From assembly GCA_026075535.2 (NCBI GenBank), contig AP026540.1:9486001-9550000 (forward strand): a DNA stretch of 64,000 bases, read 5' to 3'. Made by a program: the position numbers and the translations under genes. The notes beneath the pieces are model-generated. The model worked only from the letters and a program-made list of their open reading frames with translations, ran no database searches and was not told where the DNA came from. Origin of the DNA: Tricholoma matsutake (lineage: Eukaryota; Basidiomycota; Agaricomycetes; Agaricales; Tricholomataceae). Positions 55,170 through 64,000 of the stretch are shown one piece after another. Numbering within the stretch: the first letter of the stretch is position 1; each line of letters begins with the position of its first letter.

Positions 55170-55880
55170 CCACTGCCTCGGTGCAGATAGCGTGGGTGGT
55201 TAACCTTAACCCTAAGTTGTGCATCTTTGAGCCCTTGCAATTTCTCCCAACATGATTTCTGCCCTCAGACTGCTCCAGGGCTAGCACACTATCGCTTGTT
55301 CCTTGTCACTGTTCCTTTTCAACCTCCTGTCTTGTTGATAGGCATCCATTGAAAGAACTCTTGGACTGCTCCGGAGTTCTGACAACTATACTTTGCATTG
55401 GAGAATTTTGGGACTGCTTGTAAGCCCTCCCTTCCTTTCATCTACATTTCACCTTACAGATCTCCCAGGTCAAAGCTCGGGCATTGTTTTGCTTACAGAG
55501 GCCTTCAGATCTCACACAGCCCACATGTCCTTTTGAGGCTTTGGACTGGAGAACTTTCAGACTGCTCCAAAGTTCCCTGTCCTCTTGCTGTGGATTACAT
55601 TACAAGTCTGGAGGTTTTGGGTTGGAGAACTTTTGGACTGCTCCAAAGTTCCCCTGTCCTCTCACTGCAGATTCATCACAAGCCTTTGGATTGCTCCAGA
55701 GCTTCTCCGCACATTCTACCTGGTGTTCTGTCACTGTGCTTTCCAGATTGCTACAAACCCCCTTGCTCAGAATAAACCTGTGCCTCATTTGTTACCTGGA
55801 TGGGTGAGCCTCATCTGCTGCAGTTTTTTGTCAATCCTCTGATGTTGAATTCCTAGCTTCTCCCCCTTGGCGATCACTTT
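55170..55880 (+). repeat. Imperfect repeats of about 115 bp
   Basis: Copies of GGACTGCTCCAAAGTTCC with surrounding similarity at about 55365, 55555, 55640 and a weaker one at 55690. Short frames through it are repeats. May include the 5' part of the gene at 55883. Confidence 0.45.
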
Positions 55881-55882
55881 TA

Positions 55883-58800
55883 TTGCTGGATCCTACTCTT
55901 TTGGTTGCAAAGTTGCGCTACCAGACCTACAAATGGGACAAGTCATTGTTTACCTCCCCAAGGCAAAGGCCCTTGCCACCATCTTTAGGAGATAACCAGC
56001 CACTGACTGAGCCTGTTATACTCTCGCTACTTCTCCAACAACTGTGGTCTTCTCCCAACCATCCTTACCTCACATTCCTTCCAGAACAGCCCAGTTTTGG
56101 ACCATCTCTAACCAAATTTAACTGCTCCGTGGGTGACATCCCCTTGTTCAAAGGGTCCATTGGATGGCATCCGAGTGACCACATGGCCAAAAGGTGGAAG
56201 GTGTTCAAGCATTGCTTATGCTCACTGAGTTTGAAGCTCGCTAGGCACATCCAAGAGCTGGACCTGACAATTATTATAAGTGAACCTGTGAAACCTTTGG
56301 TGTATAGCTATTTCCACAGTCAGCCTTCAGAAGAGGAGATGATCAAGGTGATTCAGAAATCATGGGACAGGTTTGTGGTTTATCTAGGCTACATCTCATT
56401 GCTTTTGCTGCTGGTGGCTCATCTACCAAAACTCCTGTCAATTGTCAATGCCTAACACTGTCAGAGGTGGTGGAGGATGCAAATGCCCACATGAGCAAAC
56501 TGGTGTTGAAGGATCTGGAGCTATGTTCCATGTGGAATAGAGATGAGCAAAGGAAGGGAGTTGTCATTGAGGTTGGCAATTTCCCATGGCTAGATCTTGT
56601 CCCTTATTTCTTCTCTTTCAACCTCCCATTCTGGCTTCACTGGTCCTCCCCTCCATTTGTACACCCTCCAAACTCATGGGTATTGTCTTTCCTACCCTTG
56701 GAAGTGCTGCCAGATGACCTGAATGCTCCAAGACCAGAGCCCTATAGTGGGCCATGCAAAGGAGAATCCTTCAAAGGTTTCATGGAACATCGCTGCCTGT
56801 GAAACCTCAACTGTGAATGCATGGAGACTGAAGCTGAGAAATCGGTTAGGAAGAATGAACAAAAGGAGTGGGCCAGCAAATGTAAACCAGGCAAGAAAGG
56901 GCCTGCAGTTTTCATGTGGGAGCTGGTGGACGGTTATCGGATCCGGAAGAATGTCACACACAAGGAGGTTCCAACCACCTGGGACATCTATTCCCATCCC
57001 AGATTTGGTATGACTCTTTCAATAACGAGTTCAATTGCTGTTCTGAGTTTGAAGATGAAGATGGAAAGCATGATCAGGACAGTGATGAGAATAGTGATGA
57101 TTTTGTGAATGAGAATCCCTGGTGGCAGCCACCTGCATGTCCAAACCTGGTCCATCAGCCTATGTTCCCCAATGCCCCAACGTTAACAATTGTGCACATG
57201 TCACTCCATCCACAGGTCTGGAGCATCCCAAACCCTCTCCATCAGTTCCACAGCACCCCAACATTGATGATTATGTGCATGCTTGTCAATCCATGGGTCC
57301 AGTGCCTCCCAAACCTGGTCCATTGGTTCCATAACACCCCAAAGCTAAGGATAGTGTGCGTGCTCATCAATTTGTGGGTCCTGTGCCTCCCAAACCTGGT
57401 CCTTTGGTTCCACAACACCCCAATATTGACAATTGTTTGCCTCCTCATCAATCCGTGGGTCCAGTGCCTCCCAAACCTCGTCCATCAGCTCCTGTTCCAT
57501 GACATCCCAATGTCAATGATTGTGCAAGTGCTCCTCAACCCGCAGGTCCAGCATCTGTGTCTCCACCTCTACCTGTTCAACAACCTCTTATCTGTATTTC
57601 TCCTTTGCAAGTCCCTAGCACCACATCACCCTCTCTGGCACCACCAATGCTTTGTCAAGGTCCACCTTACTCAACATCATGTGAGATGAAGGTGTCATTG
57701 CCCCATTCAGATGTGCTTCAGCCCCTCTCAATGCCTTCCCATTCGCCCTCTTCCACATTGTCTGTCTCTCAACAAGTTCTCTCTTCTGCAGTGAAAGATA
57801 TAGCCACAAGTAACAATGTTGAAATGGCCGACAGCACCAATGTGCTGCCTTGCAGGGAGACACCACCAATAACATTGATGAGCACTCCATGCCCACCGGA
57901 CTTCCTCCCCATGGTGGAGCCTGCAGCGAGTTCATCTACTCAGACAGTTGATGGCTGCCATCCACTCCATCAGGAACTTGTACAACACAATGATGGTCTG
58001 AAGAGAAGATCCCAAGCACCACTCGCTTCTGTTCAAGGATGCCCTGGCCCATCCTCCTTGCCACCAGATGCGATGCAAGTTGACACCTCCCCAATGGTTG
58101 CGGGTAGTTCAAATTCCTCGAAAGACATTGTGGAAGACCTTCTTTACCACTGCTTTGGCTTTATGATTGGCAGTGCTGTTGCACACCCAACCGCACTTGC
58201 TGGAAGATTTACCAATGGTCTCAATACCTGGAAGGTGGCTTGTTGCGCAGTTGGGGCCCAAGAACTTCATTCCATCAATGAGCATCATTCAATGATGATG
58301 GATTTTCTCCATGCTATCATTGGCTCAGAAAGACCTTTGGACGATATCCTGGCATCTTATTGGGACCTTCATCCCCAAAATCCTGACCGCCTTTCAGACT
58401 ACAATATGGCACTGCATGTATCATGGAAGACCTCCAACATGCAGACCCTCTATATTCTGAGACTGCTCTCTGATGAAGATGCTTTGAATCGCACCTGGCT
58501 AATTGCTGTTGATGCAGCCATGGTGCTGGAGTGTATCCACCAAGGTCTTGGTCCTACAGTTGCCAATATTGCACTGTATTTCATCAAAAATGGCATTCCC
58601 TTTGTCACACTGCAACCCAAACTTCCTGTCTATCAACTGTTTCCACCACTACCAACACAATTGGATCTTACACTTGGAAGGAGGAACTTCCATCACACCT
58701 TCACACTCCTTGAGTTTCAAGACTATGAACGGCGACACAATGAGTTCTTCATCAAATATCTACATGCCCATCGTGCCCTTCGCATGGGTGGTGTAGTGGC

Positions 58801-59089
58801 TCAACTAGCACGTGAGGTATTGCAGCCCACCATGACAAACTGTGAACCCATGCATGAAGTGTATTCTGATCATTATTTTGCATATCCAGTCAGTGGTGGA
58901 GTTGTTGTGGATGATCAGCTCACAGAGGCTGAAATTGACTTTATTTTGGGGTGCTACCCTGTAGTGGGCAGAACTGGTAAGTTACTTCAATTTCCTATGC
59001 CTCAGTATCATGGTCATTCAGCTCAACCAACCAGGTACACAATGAACCCATTCCTGGTTTCCTCATCTCAATGCGTGGAATGCGTCTAG
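55883..59089 (+). pseudogene. Long gene of a mushroom-specific family, several frameshifts
   Basis: Pieces in order: IGWHPSDHMAKRWKVFKHCL and DRFVVYLGYISLLLLLVAHL; SKLVLKDLELCSMWNRDEQR and LDLVPYFFSFNLPFWLHW; KPGKKGPAVFMWELVDGYRI; after a frame shift near 57005, WYDSFNNEFNCCSEFED; a Pro-rich 27-residue repeat (81-bp period, 57175-57500); then the open frame 57557-59089 with WKTSNMQTLYILRLLSDEDA, LTLGRRNFHHTFTLLEFQDY, ALRMGGVVAQLAREVLQP and QLTEAEIDFILGCYPVVGRT. I recall this order from an expanded Agaricomycete family of unknown role. The last 510 codons are uninterrupted. Confidence 0.65.
57175..57500 (+). repeat. 81-bp coding minisatellite (27-residue Pro-rich repeat)
   Basis: Four to five copies, start points 57256, 57337 and 57418 spaced by exactly 81 bp. 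In the gene frame each reads VPPKPGPLVPQHP plus a variable part. Confidence 0.65.
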
Positions 59090-59230
59090 GCTCAACATCA
59101 ATCACTGGACCCCTGAATGTGGGGCATGATACCAACAACTCCGTCAGTCGATACATCAAGACATGTCTCATCCACTGAGCAGCCGGGATTGGAGAACCAT
59201 GCTCAGGTTGACTTCAACTGCAAGAACTCT

Positions 59231-59307
59231 GGTTCCTGAGATATTCTGGTGGCTTTGAAATGGCTTGGCTTGAGCCATTTCAAAGCCACCAGAATATCTC
59301 AGGAACC
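59231..59307. repeat. Perfect 35-bp hairpin
   Basis: 35-bp arms, beginning GGTTCCTGAGATATTCTGG and fully complementary, are separated by a 7-base spacer. Located between the gene ending at 59089 and the gypsy element end at 59360. Confidence 0.85.
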
Positions 59308-59359
59308 GCTTCTCTGATCACTTAGAGTTGGCAGGAGACCCCTCAGCTTTTGATGGGAT

Positions 59360-60271
59360 CTAGCTCCTCAAATATTTTAGTGATTTTACATAATTTATTT
59401 CCCAAGATAGCAAAAAATGCGGCTTGAGCCATGGCAACACTAGTTTGCATCTTGGCAGCCAGCAGTCATCTTTGGGTCCAAAACTGTTCCAGCGGACCAG
59501 GTACTGGTGACCCCATCCTCTTTTCTGTTTGTCAATGATCTTCTCAATGGTATATTCTTTGATACCATTCGCAGTGACAACTGGGCCAGAGCAAGCAAAT
59601 TCTGAGGAAGGGAATAATTTGGGATCATTGGGGTGGTAGCATTTAAGCACGGATGAGTGGAAGGTAGGAAACACGTCGGGCAAATTTGGAAGATCTAGGG
59701 TATAAGCTGAGAAGTCAGGGTATGCTTCTGTTATGGAGTGAGGACCATCAAATCTGGGGAAGAACTTAGCAACTCGATCTTTATCCCCAGCTTTCCATTC
59801 CTGTCTTTGGTGTAGTGTCAATAACATTACCTTGTCTCCTACTTTGAATACATCTTCTTTGCCCTGCTCTTTGTTTGCATAAAATGCCTGCGAAATTTTG
59901 GTGGTCAACAGAGAGTCCTTGGCATCTGCCTCATCTGCTAGGATTTGGCTGAAAAGGCTTTGTGTATCGATGTCAGCCGCAGAAGCTAATGCAGTGGGTA
60001 CAAGGGGTGGTAGAACCTGTGGAGACCGACCCATGTGAAGCTGGAAACCAGAGTACCCTGTTGATGCATTGACCGTGTTCATGATGTGGAATCGGATCAG
60101 AGGCAGTGTGCGCACCCAGCCCTTTTGATTTCGTTCAACATGGAAATGTACACATTGGTTCAAGGTTTTGTTCATGTGTTTGCTGCTGCCATCTGTTTGC
60201 AAGTGATAAGCAGTCGACATTTTAAGGTGTACTCTGGTCAACAGATGTAGTGCCTTCCAGAATTTAGACAC
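59360..60271 (-). pseudogene. Ty3/gypsy integrase C-terminal part with chromodomain
   Basis: FVSKFWKALHLLTRVHLKMS, STAYHLQTDGSSKHMNKTLN (third catalytic-acid region; relatives have H.Q.DGQ.E), GWVRTLPLIRFHIMNTVNAS, GDKVMLLTLHQRQEW and FDGPHSITEAYPDFSAYTLD. At the end is a chromodomain-like EYTIEKIIDKQKRGWGHQYL with VRWNSFGPKDDCWLP. The chromodomain makes it a chromovirus. Joined to the previous segment by a one-base frameshift near 60300. Confidence 0.85.
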
Positions 60272-60919
60272 AAACAGTTTATCACGGTCTGAGATAGATA
60301 AGTTCTATAGGCAAACCATTCTCACAGTACCATTCTGAGAAAAAGATCCCTGCGAGTTTGTGTGCAGTAATGTCAGTGCGTGTGGGTATAATGCGCACAT
60401 CAGAGCCCAGGTGATCAGTTACTGTGAGGATGCAGTTGAAACCCCCATCTTCAGGCAATGGACCAACAAAATCAAGGCAGATGGAGTCACCATGTGCATC
60501 AGGCACAGGCAGAGGGTGCAGTGGTCCCTTTGGTTTCAAAGTCTGCCCTTTGTTATGCTGACATTCTGCGCAAGAAGGGATGTAAGCATTCTCAAGGTCT
60601 CGATGCATGTTTGGCCAGTAGTATGAGTCATGGATGGCTGCATGCGATTTGTCACTGCCAAAGTGTCCAAGTGTGTTGTGTGCAAGCTGGAAAAGATCTT
60701 CTTGAAGTGTGCCATAATGAGGAATCACAAGTCAATCACCAATGTACCAGAGTTTATTCATGTAGTGGATATCCAAAATGCTGCAGTCCACAGTAGAGAG
60801 CTTTTTGCAGAAATCATCAGATTCATACCCTTTCTGTACATCATGAAGGAATGACTTGTCTGTGGAGATTTTCAGCACAGCATTCACAGTGGTGTGCTTA
60901 AGTAAATGTTCCCATTGAA
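60272..60919 (-). pseudogene. Ty3/gypsy integrase N-terminal part and linker
   Basis: After the RNase H linker (HLLKHTTVNAVLKIS) comes the LWYIGD-stop-LVIPHYGTL stretch, where the stop TGA replaces an Arg conserved in the family. Then follow zinc-binding HNTLGHFGSDKSHAAI and CAECQHNKGQT, and the catalytic core SICLDFVGPLPEDGG and ILTVTDHLGSDV. The segment starts at the TSD copy CCATTGAA (60912-60919). Confidence 0.85.
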
Positions 60920-63127
60920 CAGTACTTTACAGTCCCCCACCTGTCCTAGTGGACTCCAACCAGACTGACTGGAGTCCGACTGGAGTCCAATTGAACTACA
61001 CTAAGTCATGTAGAGTTCAATCCCCCATTGGAGTCCAACTGGAGTCTGAGTGGAGTCCAATTGAACTACACTAAGTCATATAGAGTTCAATCCCCCATTG
61101 GAGTCCAAGTGGAATGCATTTCAACCAAATGATAAGTCAATTAGATATGAGCTCAAAGGACTTTGGACTTGGTGAATTTCATAAAGTACCCACAAAATAA
61201 ATTTGTGTACTACAGGAATTGAACTCAAGACCTCATCATAAGGAATCACATGACAAACCAAACAAGTGTGCTCAACCACTTGAGCCACAGGAGATTTGTT
61301 AGGGATCAATATAAGGTTTATTTATGACTCAACTTTTCATATTCTTCGAGGAGGCATTTTTCAAACAATTAAGATCAAAAAATTTTAATTAACCACATCT
61401 CTCATGTAGGACATGAGGGAGTGGGTATAATATAATAATAAACAAAAAAAAACCCTCTCACAAGATGTGAGAGGGGGGGGATTATTACTATGTACATAAA
61501 AAACTAAACCCCTTGCATTCAGCATGAGGGGGGGATTCATAAGTACTACAATATATATACCCCTTGCATTCAGTGCGAGGGGGGGGCAGAGATAAATTAA
61601 AAATAATAAAGACCCCTCCCCACACAAAATGCAGGGAAGGGGGGGTTGGGGGATGCGGTCTGGGGTGGGTGTCATTGCCCACCCCTCCTTGCACGCATCT
61701 GTCGCTGTAGCAAGCCGCACCTGTCATCCACCCTACGAGCCTCTGCTTGTAGGTGTGGGGATGGGTGCCATGGTCGTTGTAGCCCTGGTGTACCTGCCAT
61801 CCACCTGATGAGCAGGTGCTCGTTGGCGTGGGGTGGGTGTGTTGTCAATTTTGTGGGTCTCCTAGTTTGGAGGTGTTGGGGAGGGGTCAGTGATGTGGCA
61901 TGCGAGGGAGGGGGTAGGTGGGTATCCTGCTCCGCAGGTCTCCTGGTACCCCTCTGCCATCTCCTATCCTTTATCGACACCCTCACATCCCATTTGGACA
62001 GGGAGGAGGGGGCTGGCATGGGTGTTGTCGGGTCTGGGTCATTCTGGGTCCTGGTGCTGGTAGGTGGCATTGTTGTCATCGTCATCGACTGCACACACTC
62101 ATGATCCACCCTACAAGCAGGGGCTCATAGGCATGGGGTGGGTGTGTTGGCTTGTTTGCGGGTGGTGGTGTCATTACTAGTAGATCTTAACCTAGAAAAC
62201 TAAAAAAATGAGTTAGTTAGTTTATAAAAACAAGAACCAAATGAAAAAAACTTATGTAGGGCCCAAACGATGCAATCTGGGTCGTTTGGGCCCGCATTCA
62301 CTCGTTTGTGGGTGGTGGTGTCATTACTAGTAGATTATAACCTAGAAAACTAAAAAAATGAGTTAGTTAGTTTATAGAAACAAAAACCAAACAAAAAAAC
62401 TTATGTAGGGCCCAAACAATGCGATCTGCATTGTTTGGGCCCGCATTGGCTCGTTTGCAAGTGGTGGTGTCATTGCCAGTAGATTATAACCTAGAAAGCT
62501 AAAAAAACAGGTTAGTTAGTTTATAAAAACAAAAAGCAAACAAAAAAAAAACTTATGTAGGGCCCAAACGACGTGATCTGCGTTGTTTGGGCCCACATTC
62601 CATCCATTGGGCTCATTTGTGGGTGGTGGTGATGGTGGATTGGGCATGGGAGCAGTGGTGGTAGAGAGAGGAGGGAGGGAGGCGGTGTCAATGGTGGTGG
62701 TGGTGGTGGTGAGTGATGAGCTGGCACATTTGATGACGTGGCTATATGCTTTGTCATACACAGCTGCACCACAGTACCTAGCACAAGTAGATGATACCTT
62801 ACACAAGGTACTGTGGTGTAACAGTTATATTGTGTATCATGATTACATAAGCAACTGATAGGGATCTGGGTTCGATTCCTTTTCTTACACACTTTTTCAG
62901 CGGAATCTGACTGGACTCCAACTGGACTCCACTGGACCAGTCTGAGTGGAATCCAGTGTTTGAGTGGATTCCACTTGGAGTCCAGTTGGACTGGACTGGG
63001 ACTGGACTGGCAACTTTGCAGGCAGTTGGCTGGTGACCAATTCCAGTGGACTCCAGTTGGACTCCAGTCAGTCTGGTCAGACTCCAGTTGGAGTCCACTA
63101 GGAAAGGTGGGGGAGTGTAAAGACCTC
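60920..63127 (-). mobile_element. 2.2-kb hAT-type element with tRNA-like ends, copy 2 (inverted)
   Basis: Same element as 8995-11307 in the opposite orientation. Flanks CCATTGAA (60912-60919) and CCATCGAA (63128-63135) form an 8-bp duplication with one T/C difference. Removing the element and one flank joins DPPLRW to EHLLKHTTV in the gypsy frame. The ends carry the same tail and minisatellites, and outward tRNA-like heads (box A 61287-61276 and box B 61226-61215 on minus; box A 62814-62827 and box B 62868-62879 on plus). It has three hairpin units instead of two. It has fewer CpG than copy 1, with TG/CA at many of those places. Confidence 0.9.
62156..62610 (-). repeat. Three tandem hairpin plus intron-like units (150 bp)
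   Basis: Units start at about 62161, 62311 and 62460. Palindromes at 62259-62293, 62408-62442 (15-bp perfect arms) and 62560-62594 all have the form GGGCCCAAACRA...TTGTTTGGGCCC or close to it. The donor position reads ATAAG rather than GTAAG in all three. Confidence 0.75.
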
Positions 63128-64000
63128 CCATCGAAGGGGAGGGTCAGCGACATTTACATCTGGGCAGGCACCCATGTCAGGAATGTCAGCAGGCAGGCAT
63201 GAAAGCGCATCTGCAATGGTGTTATCTTCACCCTGGATGTAAATAATTGTCATGTCAAATTGCAAGATATGTTCCATCCATTGTGCTTGTCTGCATGACA
63301 GGTCATTTCTGGGTCTTGAAGTTTTCCAGAGTGTGGTGATCAGTGTACACAAGAATTGGGGAGCTGAGAAGGTCAGATTGCCATTTTTTTAGGGCACATA
63401 CGATGGCCAGCAATTCTTTTTCATGTACAGGGTAGTGCTTCTGTGCATCTTTCAGTTGCATTGAATCAAAAGCAATGGGGCAAGCTGTTTCCCAGGTTTT
63501 TCCCCAACTGAGCACGGCACCAGTGTGGAAGTCACTAGCATCACAAGTCACAAAAATTTTGTTTTCCCCAGGATTTGAGTGATCAATCATGGTCAAGCAT
63601 TCCCAGCCAACAATGAGGGCTTTGATCAAATCAAAAGCATGCTGATGCTCATCGTTCCATGCAGGGAAGGTCTTTTTGCAATCCTTAGTGGTCAAAGGTG
63701 TGAGGATTGACATGTGGTCTGCTAGGTTTGGTAGAAAAGATGCGATGTATCGTATGAGCCCCAAAAAGCTCCGCATGTCAGTGCTACTTTTAGGTTTGGG
63801 CCACTGTAAGATTTTATCCACTTTAGAAGAGCAGGCTTGAATGCCTTTGCAGGAGATGTGATGCCCTAAGAACTTGAGCTCAGTAAGAAAGAACAATGAC
63901 TTTTTGGGATTGCAATAAAGTCAACATTTCCATAACACGTTCATGGGTGTTCGACCAAATGATGATGTCATCAAGATAAATATGACAGATCTGTCCCAGA
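63128..64000 (-). pseudogene. Ty3/gypsy reverse transcriptase end and RNase H, partial
   Basis: Enters from the right edge with the RT active site HIYLDDIIIWSN (YLDD intact), then a one-base frameshift near 63925. FFLTELKFLGHHISCKGIQ, FLGLIRYIASFLPNLADHM, and RNase H with KIFVTCDASDFHTGAVLSWG, PVHEKELLAIVCALKKWQS, VYTDHHTLENFKTQ and YIQGEDNTIADALSCLPAD follow. A stop sits in FKTQ-K, then the frame changes. It ends at the TSD of the 2.2-kb element. Confidence 0.9.

Overview
This window is eukaryotic and almost certainly from an Agaricomycete (mushroom-forming basidiomycete). Short GT-AG introns of about 45-65 nt carry TACTAAC/CTAAC-like branch sites. The recognisable proteins belong to families that crowd mushroom genomes: KDZ-transposase and CxC-type companions, a TET/JBP 2-oxoglutarate dioxygenase, Tnp2/CACTA, DDE_1, PIF/Harbinger, Tc1-like, Ty1/copia and chromodomain Ty3/gypsy proteins. 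I see no ordinary housekeeping gene, rRNA or bona fide tRNA gene. Nearly everything is mobile DNA in several layers of nesting, much of it decayed. The decay is distinctive: in-frame stops are mostly TGA, often where the family has Arg (CGA to TGA), as expected from 5-methylcytosine deamination.

Layout. 1-3.6 kb: KDZ-associated cysteine-cluster gene (runs off the left edge) and two other minus-strand genes, one with a tandemly duplicated exon-intron unit. 3.7-8.9 kb: a SINE-like repeat, a minisatellite, an uncertain gene, a Tc1-like relic and poorly defined sequence. 8.9-41.6 kb: one minus-strand DDE_1 transposase gene split by three insertions, each flanked by an 8-bp target-site duplication (TSD) of hAT type. 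These are 843 bp (40482-41324), 27.2 kb (12269-39477) and 2.3 kb (8995-11307). Removing the two larger ones rejoins plausible coding sequence, exactly in frame at the 27-kb site.

The 27-kb insertion contains a copia element (about 12.6-18.15 kb, itself hit by a 1.0-kb hAT), then a block bounded by long inverted repeats (18.16-36.13 kb). The block carries the C-terminal part of a KDZ transposase, a TET/JBP DNA-oxidase gene and at least four co-resident genes. They alternate as divergent and convergent pairs, and a palindromic 13-bp array sits in each of the two convergent gaps. A PIF/Harbinger relic (Myb/SANT gene plus transposase fragment) lies in the middle. To the right (36.1-39.5 kb) are more small elements, including a hAT carrying a 159-bp satellite.

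41.7-55 kb: a CACTA/Tnp2 transposase gene, two blocks of related 71-78-bp repeats, a WD40 pseudogene and members of expanded mushroom gene families. 55.9-59.1 kb: another long, multiply broken gene of a mushroom-specific family. 59.4-64 kb: a Ty3/gypsy chromovirus on the minus strand, split in frame by a second, inverted copy of the 2.3-kb element.

The most interesting items are (i) the TET/JBP-KDZ cargo block, (ii) the 27-kb TSD-flanked insertion, and (iii) the 2.3-kb elements, whose two ends each carry an outward-facing tRNA-like Pol III promoter, a minisatellite and a shared terminal tail. All family assignments are from sequence recognition only; no database search was run.
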